Shown one piece after another: positions 1 to 6,985 of a stretch of DNA of 23,219 bases. The DNA comes from an uncultured Eubacteriales bacterium. Lineage in GTDB: Bacteria; Bacillota; Clostridia; Oscillospirales; Oscillospiraceae. A program made the translations under genes and the position numbers. The DNA lies in contig USGS01000023.1 in the NCBI GenBank assembly GCA_900554275.1, positions 1-23,219 of the forward strand, written 5' to 3'. Each line of letters begins with the position of its first letter. The stretch's first letter is position 1. The notes beneath the pieces are model-generated. The model was not told where the DNA came from. It was given only the letters and a program-made list of their open reading frames with translations, and searched no databases.

Positions 1-1476
1 TTCATCGGTGGTGTTGATGTCGTAGCCCAGGCAGCACAGGGCGGCCATGAGGGCATCACGGGAATTGTTGATCATCAGCACCTGTCCGGCGTACTGCTCG
101 TCGAACATGGCACTCCAGCTGGTGATAGGCTCAGACACCATGGCGGTGTTGTAGATGATGCCTACGCTGCCCCAGGTGTAGGGAACGGTGTATTTGTTCT
201 CCGGGTCGTAGCTCAGATGGGTGAACTGCGGGTCGATCTTCTGGAAGTTGGGGATGTGGTCGTAGTTCAGCTCCGCCAACATATCCTCCTGGATCAGCCG
301 GGCGATCATGTAGTCGGAGGGAACGATGACATCGAAGTCCGCGCCGCCCATCTTGATAAGGGAGTACAGCGCCTCGTTGCTCTCCGCCGTCTGGTAGTTG
401 ACGCGGATGCCGGTCTGCTCCTCAAACTCCGTGATGAGGGACTCGTCGATATACTCGCCCCACGAACAGACATTCACCACCCGCTCGCTGCGTGCCGCCG
501 TACCGGTGACGATCAGCGTGGCCAGCAGGACGCAGGCCAGGCCTCCGGCAGCCAGCTTCTTGCCCAAACCCGGGTGTTTCTTTGGGGCCGGGGCGGGAGC
601 GGATGTCTCGCGGTGGGCGGCACGGTGGTGCTCGGCATGGTTCTCCCGGAGGTTGATGACAGCCAGAAGCAGGATCACGGTGACGAACAGCAGCGTGGAC
701 ACGGCGTTGATCTCCGGGCTGACGCGCTTTTTCGTCATGCCATAGATGGTCATGGCCAGCGTAGAGGAGGACGTGCCCGCCGTGAAGTAGCTGATGATGA
801 AATCGTCGATGGACATGGTGAAGGCCGTCAGTGCGCCGGAGACGATGCCCGGCTTGATCTCCGGGATCATGACCTTCCAGAACGCCTGCATCCAGGTGCA
901 GCCCAGGTCCTGCGCCGCGTCGATAAGGTTGCGGTCCATCTGCCGCAGCTTCGGGCCGACGGACAGCAGGACATAGGGGATGTTGAAGCAGACGTGGGCG
1001 ATGAGCAGCGTGCCGAAGCCCATGGTCAGCCGTTCCGGCAGGACGACGGCGGACTGCCAGCTGTTGACCCATCCGGCAAACGCGCCCCAGCCGTTGAAGA
1101 ACACCACGAACAGCAGGCACAGGCTGACGCCGGTGACGATGTCCGCGTTCATCATGGGAATGTTGTTGACGGCCATCAGCGTCTCGCGGGGCTTGCGGCG
1201 CATGGCATAAAAGCCGATGGCGGCAAACGTGCCGGCCACGGTGGCGATGAGTGTGGCCAGCAGGGACACCAGCAGCGTGGTGTAGACGCTGTGCATGATG
1301 AGCCGATTCTGCAGCAGCTCGGCGTACCAATGGAGGGAGAAGCCCTTCCAGACGCTGGAGCTGTTGCCGGCGTTGAAGGAGAATACGATGAGAATGATGA
1401 TAGGCGCATAGAGGAACAGCCCCACCAAAATCATCAGAATGCGGTCGCCGACGGAGTTGCCTTTTCTCTGTCTCAT
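1..1476 (-). CDS. potCD: PotC-PotD fusion: polyamine ABC transporter permease plus substrate-binding protein (3' end outside window)
   Basis: One uninterrupted reading frame of 492 codons runs from ATG at 1476 off the left edge, with no stop. Residues 1-275 are a PotC-like permease with about six membrane segments and the ABC-coupling EAA loop (DAAQDLG at 186-192, then IPEIKPG). A hydrophilic His/Ala/Pro-rich linker (about 277-300) leads to one more hydrophobic segment (308-327). Then a PotD-like periplasmic-binding-protein domain starts (NVCSWGEYIDESL at 335-347, PSDYM at 386-390, VPYTWGSVGIIYN at 431-443). The likely product imports spermidine or putrescine, with the binding domain tethered outside the membrane by the extra segment. 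The start overlaps the potB stop as ATGA, implying coupled translation. The fusion and the family are seen directly; the exact polyamine is inferred. The C-terminal lobe of the binding domain lies beyond the window. Confidence 0.93.
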   Translation of the reverse strand, partial: MRQRKGNSVGDRILMILVGLFLYAPIIILIVFSFNAGNSSSVWKGFSLHWYAELLQNRLIMHSVYTTLLVSLLATLIATVAGTFAAIGFYAMRRKPRETLMAVNNIPMMNADIVTGVSLCLLFVVFFNGWGAFAGWVNSWQSAVVLPERLTMGFGTLLIAHVCFNIPYVLLSVGPKLRQMDRNLIDAAQDLGCTWMQAFWKVMIPEIKPGIVSGALTAFTMSIDDFIISYFTAGTSSSTLAMTIYGMTKKRVSPEINAVSTLLFVTVILLLAVINLRENHAEHHRAAHRETSAPAPAPKKHPGLGKKLAAGGLACVLLATLIVTGTAARSERVVNVCSWGEYIDESLITEFEEQTGIRVNYQTAESNEALYSLIKMGGADFDVIVPSDYMIARLIQEDMLAELNYDHIPNFQKIDPQFTHLSYDPENKYTVPYTWGSVGIIYNTAMVSEPITSWSAMFDEQYAGQVLMINNSRDALMAALCCLGYDINTTDE

Positions 1477-2327
1477 AGCATCACCGCCTGTTCTTCACCC
1501 TCGCCGAAGCGGTTCATGACCAGCATACAGGCCACGACCACCAGCATCATCATAAGGGATATGGCCGCGCCCAGCTGGGGGTTATACGCGCCGCCCAGGA
1601 ACTGGCGCTCGATCAGGTCGCCCAGCAGCAGCTCCGTGCCGCCGCCCAGCATACGGCTGATGGCAAACGTGGATACGGAGGGCACGAACACCATCGTGAT
1701 GCCAGACAGCACGCCGGGCAGGCTCAGGGGCAGCACCACCTTGCGGAACACAGTAACACTGTTGGCGCCCAGATCCCGGGCGGCCTCCAGCAAAGAGTGG
1801 TCCAGCTTGATGATGACGGAGTAGATGGGCAGGATCATAAAGGGCAGGTAGTTATATACCATACCCAGCACCACCGCGCCCTGGGTGTCGATCATGGTGA
1901 AATACTCCAGATTGCTGCCGGTGATGCGGTTGTAGAGGGCAATGATGCCCAGGTGCTGGAACAGCTGGTTCAAAAGGCCGTTGTTCTCCAGAATGGTCAT
2001 CCAGGAGTAGGTCCGCAGGAGGAAGTTCATCCACATGGGGAGCATGATCAGCACCATGGCGGTGCGGCGGAAGCGCTCCCCCTCCCGGCTGAGGAGATAG
2101 GACACGGGATAGCCCACCAGCAGGCAGATGGCCGTGGCGATCAGCGCCAGCTTGAAGGAGCGGCCAAACACAGAGGCGTAGCCGCCCATCTGGACGAAGT
2201 TGTCCAGCGTAAAGCCGCCCTCCGAGCCGGAGAAGGCGTAGATGACCATGATGACGATGGGGGCGACCACAAAAATGGCCATCCACACCACATACGGCAC
2301 AGCGAAACGGGAGAGCTTATTCTTCAT
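1473..2327 (-). CDS. potB: Polyamine ABC transporter permease PotB
   Basis: A 284-residue BPD_transp_1-type integral membrane protein. It has an N-terminal membrane segment (about 10-31), further hydrophobic segments near 59-80, 90-110, 150-172, 203-225 and 255-272, and an EAA coupling loop at 181-205 (EAARDLG, then VVLPLSLPG). With the PotC half of the downstream fusion it would form the translocation pore driven by the PotA ATPase. The length is normal for PotB. The ATG at 2327 lies inside the end of potA (11-nt overlap), with its Shine-Dalgarno purines in potA's Glu-rich codons. The stop overlaps the potCD start (ATGA). Polyamine specificity is inferred from operon and family. Confidence 0.95.
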   Translation of the reverse strand: MKNKLSRFAVPYVVWMAIFVVAPIVIMVIYAFSGSEGGFTLDNFVQMGGYASVFGRSFKLALIATAICLLVGYPVSYLLSREGERFRRTAMVLIMLPMWMNFLLRTYSWMTILENNGLLNQLFQHLGIIALYNRITGSNLEYFTMIDTQGAVVLGMVYNYLPFMILPIYSVIIKLDHSLLEAARDLGANSVTVFRKVVLPLSLPGVLSGITMVFVPSVSTFAISRMLGGGTELLLGDLIERQFLGGAYNPQLGAAISLMMMLVVVACMLVMNRFGEGEEQAVML

Positions 2328-3459
2328 CCTCGCTCTCCTCCTCTTCCAGCTCCACGCTGGCGTCCGCCAATTCCTCGTACTCCTCAGAATAGGAGGAGTA
2401 GTCGCCGAACATTCCGGAGTATTCGCTCTTCTTCATAATATGGAAGCCGTCGGGGTCGATCTTCACGCCGATGCGCGCGCCCACCGGAGAGTGATCGGTG
2501 GTCTGGATGAGCCACTTGAAGCCCCGGAAATCCACGATGATGTCGTACTGCATCCCCTTGAACGTCACGTTGGTGACGGTGCCGACGAGCTGGCCCTGCT
2601 CCACGGGAACGATGTCGATGTCCTCGGGGCGGATGACCACATCCACCGGCTCGTTTTCGGCGAAGCCCACGTCTACGCAGGGGAACTCCTTGCCGTACAT
2701 TTTCACGACCTTATCCCGGACCATGACGCCGTTGAGGATGTTGCTCTCGCCGATGAAGTCCGCCACAAAGGCGTTCTTCGGTTCGTTGTAAATATCCTCC
2801 GGCGTGCCGATCTGCTGGATGCGGCCCTTGTCCATCACCACCACGGTGTCGGACATGGTAAGGGCCTCCTCCTGGTCGTGTGTGACATATATAAACGTTA
2901 TGCCCATCTGCTGCTGGATACGCTTCAGCTCGTTCTGCATATCCTTGCGCAATCGCAGATCCAGCGCACCCAGCGGTTCGTCCAGAAGCAGTACCTTCGG
3001 GCGGTTCACCAGAGCGCGGGCGATAGCCACCCGCTGCTGCTGGCCGCCGGAAAGCTGGTCGATACGGCGGCGGTCAAAGCCCTTCAGGCTGACCACCTCC
3101 AGCATTTCGGTGACGCGCTGGCGGATCTCGTCCTCCGGCACCTTCGCGATACGCAGGCCGAAGGCAATGTTTTCAAACACGTCCAGGTGCGGGAACAGCG
3201 CATACTTCTGGAACACCGTGTTGATCTGCCGCTTATGGGGCGGAACGTCATTAATCCTCACACCGTCAAAGGTAACATCACCGGAAGTGGGCGTAGTAAA
3301 CCCGCCGATGATCCGCAGCGTCGTGGTCTTGCCACAGCCGCTGGGGCCAAGCAGTGTGAGGAATTCAGAATCGTTGATGTAAAGATTGATGTTATCGAGA
3401 ACCAGCTCGTCGTCAAACGCCATGCAGAGATCCCGCAGGCGAATCAACTCTTTGGACAT
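2317..3459 (-). CDS. potA: Polyamine ABC transporter ATP-binding protein PotA
   Basis: A 380-residue ABC ATPase that powers the PotB/PotC-D importer at the inner face of the membrane. Visible motifs are Walker A (GPSGCGKTT, 38-46), the Q-loop glutamine (VFQ, Q84), signature LSGGQQQ (136-142), Walker B LLLDE (157-161), D-loop and the switch histidine H194 (THDQEEA). After about residue 240 a TOBE-like regulatory domain follows (VVIRPEDI near 275). The protein ends in an unusual acidic tail (VELEEEESEDEE); its codons double as the ribosome-binding region of potB. The ATG at 3459 has a strong GGAGGAGG ribosome site. It is the first gene of the operon, behind a promoter and hairpin at 3503-3585. 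Confidence 0.96.
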   Translation of the reverse strand: MSKELIRLRDLCMAFDDELVLDNINLYINDSEFLTLLGPSGCGKTTTLRIIGGFTTPTSGDVTFDGVRINDVPPHKRQINTVFQKYALFPHLDVFENIAFGLRIAKVPEDEIRQRVTEMLEVVSLKGFDRRRIDQLSGGQQQRVAIARALVNRPKVLLLDEPLGALDLRLRKDMQNELKRIQQQMGITFIYVTHDQEEALTMSDTVVVMDKGRIQQIGTPEDIYNEPKNAFVADFIGESNILNGVMVRDKVVKMYGKEFPCVDVGFAENEPVDVVIRPEDIDIVPVEQGQLVGTVTNVTFKGMQYDIIVDFRGFKWLIQTTDHSPVGARIGVKIDPDGFHIMKKSEYSGMFGDYSSYSEEYEELADASVELEEEESEDEE

Positions 3460-3502
3460 TTATCCTCCTCCATTCACAGTGAAATAGCGCCCGCATCATG
3501 AG

Positions 3503-3533
3503 AAAAAGCGGCGCATCTGTTCCTGCGCCGCTT
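3503..3533 (-). terminator. Terminator-like hairpin in the potA leader (candidate attenuator)
   Basis: A perfect 10-bp stem pairs 3506-3515 with 3524-3533 around an 8-nt loop (3516-3523). On the minus strand the stem is followed by a run of T, giving an intrinsic-terminator shape. It lies downstream of the predicted potA promoter and about 45 nt before the start codon, so potA transcripts must read through it. It could also stop read-through from rluA, or act as a 5' stabilising stem or as a DNA operator. Confidence 0.7.
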
Positions 3534-3556
3534 CTCTGGTGAAATTAGGCAGCTAC

Positions 3557-3585
3557 ACTATATATAAATGCGCCGCAAAAGTCAA
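3557..3585 (-). promoter_or_regulatory. Predicted sigma-A promoter of the pot operon
   Basis: On the minus strand, -35 TTGACT (3580-3585) and -10 TATAGT (3557-3562) are separated by exactly 17 nt. Transcription should start near 3550, only about 17 nt before the leader hairpin. The spacer holds GCGGCGCA (3569-3576), the same octamer as the hairpin's first arm, which suggests a possible operator. Confidence 0.75.
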
Positions 3586-3613
3586 TGGATTTCGAGGTTT
3601 TTTGTGAAAAAAA

Positions 3614-4582
3614 TTATTCTTTCCCTGCGCCGAAGTATTTCTCCCGGAACGGGACGTCCTCCACGGTGAAGGTGCGGCCACGGAGGTAGTTCAGGATGCC
3701 GGCATCCGTGGGCAGGTCAAACGTGAGCTGGTAGGCGTACAGCGCCTGTCGGGTCTCACCGTAACGGCGGTTCACATCTCCCCGGCCGTACTTGCCGTCA
3801 CCCAGCAGGGGGCAGCCCAGGTCGGCCATGGTGGCGCGTATCTGATGGGTGCGGCCCGTCTCCAGGCCGATCTCCAGAAGGCTCAGCTCGCCCCGGGTGT
3901 CCAGCACCCGGTAGTCGGTGACGGCGGTCTTGCCGCCGGGGACGGGGCGGTGGTACACGGACACCTGCTTTTTCTGCTCGTCCTTCAGCAAAAAGCACTC
4001 CACCCGGCCCTCCGGCTGCTTGGGATGGCCCACGGTGACGCAGAGGTAGCGCTTGTCCAGCTCCCGGCTGCGGATCTTCTCGTTGAGGATGCGCAGGGTC
4101 TCCGCGTCCTTGGCGGCGATGACGATGCCGCCGGTGTTGCGGTCGATGCGGTTGCACAGCGCCGGGGTGAAGGCGTTCTCCCACCTGGGATTCCACTCGC
4201 GCTTCTGGTAGAGGTACGCCTGGATGTGGTTGATGAGGGTGTTGACCTTCTCCGTCTCGTCGGCATGGACCACAAGGCCCTGGGGCTTGTCCGCCAGAAG
4301 AATATGCTCATCCTCGTACACCACGGTGAGCCGGGGCTTGAACAGGGTGAGAAACATATTCTCCTCGGAGGGCTTGTCGAAGAACTCGTCGTTGATGTAT
4401 AATTGCAGTACGTCGCCCTCCCGCAGCCGCTGGTCGCGCTGGGCGCGGCCGCCGTTGACCTTGACGCGCTTGATGCGGATGTATTTCTGTGCCAGTGCCG
4501 GGGGCAGCAGGGGCAGGGCTTTGGAGAGGAAACGGTCCAGCCGTTGGCCGGCGTCGTTCTTCCCGATGGTCATTTCCCTCAC
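3614..4582 (-). CDS. RluA-family 23S rRNA/tRNA pseudouridine synthase
   Basis: A 322-residue enzyme predicted to isomerise uridine to pseudouridine in structured RNA. An N-terminal S4-like RNA-binding domain (about 12-62, with IRIKRVKVNG) precedes the synthase domain. The catalytic Asp is D147 in NRIDRNTGG (144-152), in place of the commoner HRLD-x-x-T-[SA]-G. LETGRTHQIRATMADLGCPLLGD near 240-262 is the conserved substrate-binding part of the family. The GTG at 4582 is chosen as start because AGGAGG sits 9 nt upstream; ATG at 4573 would be too far from it. The exact target uridine cannot be told, so no rluC/rluD symbol is given. It is transcribed away from yceD. Confidence 0.92.
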   Translation of the reverse strand: MREMTIGKNDAGQRLDRFLSKALPLLPPALAQKYIRIKRVKVNGGRAQRDQRLREGDVLQLYINDEFFDKPSEENMFLTLFKPRLTVVYEDEHILLADKPQGLVVHADETEKVNTLINHIQAYLYQKREWNPRWENAFTPALCNRIDRNTGGIVIAAKDAETLRILNEKIRSRELDKRYLCVTVGHPKQPEGRVECFLLKDEQKKQVSVYHRPVPGGKTAVTDYRVLDTRGELSLLEIGLETGRTHQIRATMADLGCPLLGDGKYGRGDVNRRYGETRQALYAYQLTFDLPTDAGILNYLRGRTFTVEDVPFREKYFGAGKE

Positions 4583-4615
4583 GAAAAACGCCCTCCTTTC
4601 CGATTTCTCCTATCT

Positions 4616-4643
4616 ATTCTACTGTGTTTTCCAAAAAAGTCAA
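4616..4643 (-). promoter_or_regulatory. Predicted promoter of the pseudouridine synthase gene
   Basis: On the minus strand, -35 TTGACT (4638-4643) and -10 TAGAAT (4616-4621) are 16 nt apart. It sits back to back with the yceD promoter, with 19 bp between the two -35 boxes. Confidence 0.6.
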
Positions 4644-4662
4644 AATATTTGTGAGAAAATGT

Positions 4663-4691
4663 TTGACAAGGGGTGGGGTGTCAGCTATAAT
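4663..4691 (+). promoter_or_regulatory. Consensus promoter of yceD-rpmF
   Basis: TTGACA (4663-4668) and TATAAT (4686-4691) with a 17-nt spacer: a perfect match to the housekeeping consensus, as expected for a ribosomal protein operon. The leader to the yceD start is only about 20 nt. Confidence 0.85.
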
Positions 4692-4718
4692 ACTACTCGT
4701 GTCATTGCGAGGTGTACT

Positions 4719-5222
4719 ATGCGTTTGAACGTGAACAAGCTGCTGCATACCCCTGAAGCACAGGAGGAAGTGCGGTTCGAAATGGACCTTTCCGACCTGG
4801 ATTTCGGCGGTTCGAAGCCCGTTTCCCGCCCGGTTGTTGTGGACTGCCGGCTGCGGAACAAGGCGGGGCTGCTGCTTTGCGGGATGCAGATGGCCACCAC
4901 GATGCACTGTGTCTGCGACCGGTGCGGTGAGGAATACGACGCAGAAAAGTCCGTTTGCTACGACTGCGTGTTGGCGGAGGAGCGGCAATCGGAGGACAGC
5001 GACGAGATCATCGTGCTGGAGGATGATGAGGTGGATCTGGAGGAGTTGGCGCGGGATGCGTTCATCCTCGATATGGACACGAAATTCCTCTGCTCCGAGG
5101 ACTGCAAGGGTCTGTGTGCCGGGTGCGGCGCGAACCTGAACCGGGAGAGCTGCCGGTGCAAAAGGGCCGTAGACCCCAGACTGGCCAAGCTGGCCCAGCT
5201 ATTGCAGCAGGACGGGCAGTAA
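4719..5222 (+). CDS. yceD: DUF177/YceD family protein
   Basis: A 167-residue protein of the DUF177 (YceD) family, which is commonly encoded directly before rpmF and is linked in the literature to 23S rRNA or ribosome biogenesis. Cysteines cluster as CVCDRC (64-69), C80-x2-C83, and C-x3-C-x3-C-x2-C (125-136, ending CGANLN), followed by CRC; this suggests metal binding. The middle is strongly acidic (about 88-110). The ATG at 4719 is chosen because it follows GAGGTG closely and lies just after a consensus promoter. The open frame extends further upstream, but only into the promoter and the rluA-like gene. It is separated from rpmF by 46 nt. The precise molecular role is not known from sequence. 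Confidence 0.92.
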   Translation: MRLNVNKLLHTPEAQEEVRFEMDLSDLDFGGSKPVSRPVVVDCRLRNKAGLLLCGMQMATTMHCVCDRCGEEYDAEKSVCYDCVLAEERQSEDSDEIIVLEDDEVDLEELARDAFILDMDTKFLCSEDCKGLCAGCGANLNRESCRCKRAVDPRLAKLAQLLQQDGQ

Positions 5223-5268
5223 AGTATTACATCGCTGCTCAGGCAGTTAAGACCAAGGAGGTGTCAAC

Positions 5269-5466
5269 ATGGCAGTCCCTAAGGGAAAAGTATCCAAGCA
5301 AAGACGCAATAAGAGACGTTCTTCCGTATGGAAGCTGGCAGCTCCCACGCTGGTGGCGTGCGCCAAGTGCGGCGCGCTGCATCTCCCCCACAGAATGTGC
5401 CCGGAGTGCGGCAATTACAACGGCCGCGAGGTCAAGGTCGTCAAGTCTGTGGCGGCGGACAAGTAA
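5269..5466 (+). CDS. rpmF: 50S ribosomal protein bL32
   Basis: A 65-residue basic protein with the bL32 N-terminus (MAVPKGKVSKQRRNKRRS) and a complete zinc ribbon, C31-x2-C34 and C44-x2-C47. This is the Zn-binding (C+) form. It is a structural protein of the large ribosomal subunit. AAGGAGGTG lies a few nt before the ATG. It is co-transcribed with yceD and ends at a strong terminator. In many Firmicutes plsX and acpP follow; here they do not. Confidence 0.98.
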   Translation: MAVPKGKVSKQRRNKRRSSVWKLAAPTLVACAKCGALHLPHRMCPECGNYNGREVKVVKSVAADK

Positions 5467-5483
5467 GTTCTGTTGTGCCTTTG

Positions 5484-5516
5484 CAGGAGGGAAGCGTCGC
5501 TTCCCTCCTGTTTTTT
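5484..5516 (+). terminator. Intrinsic terminator of yceD-rpmF
   Basis: A perfect 12-bp stem (5484-5495 with 5499-5510), a 3-nt loop, and six T at 5511-5516. It lies 18 nt after the rpmF stop. Confidence 0.93.
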
Positions 5517-5598
5517 CTGCGCAGTCCATCAGTTTTTGTCATGAGTTGCATCGAAATGCAGCGTTTTACAAATGGTATGGCGGTGGGTATACTTAGGC

Positions 5599-5627
5599 TT
5601 GCGCCGGGCGGAAAAAAACGGTATAAT
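5599..5627 (+). promoter_or_regulatory. Predicted promoter of the radical SAM-der-plsY-transporter operon
   Basis: -10 TATAAT at 5622-5627 with a partial -35, TTGCGC, at 5599-5604 and a 17-nt spacer. About 43 nt of leader precede the next start codon. The -35 is the weak part of the call. Confidence 0.55.
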
Positions 5628-5676
5628 GAGATGTTATTATGCGGTTGTATGCCGCCTGACGAAAGAGGACACACGT

Positions 5677-6981
5677 ATGAGCACCATCATCACCGCCATC
5701 GACCGGCACAGCCCCGCGGAGCGGGCCGGCATACAGGTGGGCGAACAGCTGCTGACCATCAATGGGCACACCATCGTGGACGTGCTGGACTATCGGTTTT
5801 ACGGCTACGATGCCCTGTCTCTCGTGGAAGTGAAAACGGCGGCGGGACAGGTGCGGACTCTGACCATACGCAAGGCGGAGGGGCAGGATCTGGGGCTGAA
5901 CTTCGACACGTACCTGATGGACGAGATGCGGTTCTGCTCCAACCACTGCATCTTCTGCTTTGTGGATCAGATGCCGCCGGGGATGCGCTCCACGCTGTAT
6001 TATAAGGACGACGATGCAAGGCTGAGCTTCCTGCTGGGAAACTACACCACGCTGACGAATCTGACGGAACGGGAGGCCCAGCGGATCATTGACCTGCACA
6101 TCAGCCCCATCAATGTATCCGTACACGCCACCGACCCGAAGCTGCACTGCACCATGCTAGGCAACAAGCAGGCGGCGCGGTCGCTGGAGCTGATACAGAA
6201 GTTCTGCAAAGCAGGCATCGTGATGAACGGGCAGATTGTGGTATGTCCCGGGTGGAACGACGGCGACCAGCTGCGGCGGACGCTGCGGGATCTGACGGAG
6301 TGGGAGTTTTCCAGCTGCTCCCTCGTGCCGGTGGGCATCACCAAGTACCGCAAGGGGCTGGCCAAGCTGCGGCCCGTGGACAAGGACGGGGCGCGGGACA
6401 TCATCGCCATCGCCGAGGAGTTCGGGCAGGAGAACCTGCGCCGATTCGGCACACGGCGGTTCTTCTGCGCAGACGAGCTGTTCCTGCGGGCGGGTATGGA
6501 ACTGCCCCAGGAGGACTACTATGAGGGGTATCGCCAGCTGGAGAACGGCGTGGGGATGCTGCGGTCGCTGGAGCAGGACTTCCTCAGCGCCATGCGTTTG
6601 GAGGCCCACACGGAAGCGCCGTCGCCCTTCACCATCGCCACGGGGACGGCGGCTGCGCCGTTCATGACGTATCTGCTGGAACAGGCCCGGGCATACTTTC
6701 CCGCCCTGCGGGGGCAGGTCATCGCGGTGGAGAACGACTTTTTCGGCCACACCATCGACGTTGCAGGACTGCTGACCGGACAGGACCTGTCGGCTCAGTT
6801 GCAAAAAGTCCCGGACCTGAGCCGGGTACTGCTGCCGCTGCATATGCTGCGGCATGGGGAAAACGTATTTTTGGATGACTACACCGTGGAGCGGCTCAGC
6901 GGGGAGCTGGGCTGCCCGGTGCAGATCGTGGGGATAGACGGCGGCGACCTGCTGGACGCCATGCTGGAAAGGGAGGAGTAA
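5677..6981 (+). CDS. PDZ domain / radical SAM protein (DUF512 family)
   Basis: A 434-residue protein with a short N-terminal PDZ-like domain (about 4-40, ERAGIQVGEQLLTING). A radical SAM cluster follows with C87-x3-C91-x2-C94 (CSNHCIFCFVDQMP), expected to hold a 4Fe-4S cluster and cleave S-adenosylmethionine. The C-terminal half is the DUF512 region (IATGTAAAPFMTYLLEQ and DDYTVERL are recognisable). The family is widespread in Clostridia and its reaction is, to my knowledge, not established. The ATG at 5677 follows AAAGAGG; the frame is open upstream, but that stretch covers the promoter. The gene ends 4 nt before der, suggesting co-translation with a ribosome-assembly GTPase. Confidence 0.9.
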   Translation: MSTIITAIDRHSPAERAGIQVGEQLLTINGHTIVDVLDYRFYGYDALSLVEVKTAAGQVRTLTIRKAEGQDLGLNFDTYLMDEMRFCSNHCIFCFVDQMPPGMRSTLYYKDDDARLSFLLGNYTTLTNLTEREAQRIIDLHISPINVSVHATDPKLHCTMLGNKQAARSLELIQKFCKAGIVMNGQIVVCPGWNDGDQLRRTLRDLTEWEFSSCSLVPVGITKYRKGLAKLRPVDKDGARDIIAIAEEFGQENLRRFGTRRFFCADELFLRAGMELPQEDYYEGYRQLENGVGMLRSLEQDFLSAMRLEAHTEAPSPFTIATGTAAAPFMTYLLEQARAYFPALRGQVIAVENDFFGHTIDVAGLLTGQDLSAQLQKVPDLSRVLLPLHMLRHGENVFLDDYTVERLSGELGCPVQIVGIDGGDLLDAMLEREE

Positions 6982-6985
6982 AACT

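Noticed and set aside
422..1330. A 302-codon minus-strand frame inside potCD
   Set aside because: It is Arg/His/Pro-rich with no domain; the neighbouring frame gives a continuous PotC-PotD protein over the same bases.
217..1824. A 535-codon open frame on the plus strand opposite the pot genes
   Set aside because: Its product is Asp/Gly/His/Gln-rich with no recognisable fold, and it lies antisense to clearly conserved potCD and potB. It reflects the high-GC codon bias of the true genes.
4224..4718. Upstream extension of yceD by 165 codons
   Set aside because: It would cover the antisense rluA-like gene and the consensus promoter. The family start is at 4719.
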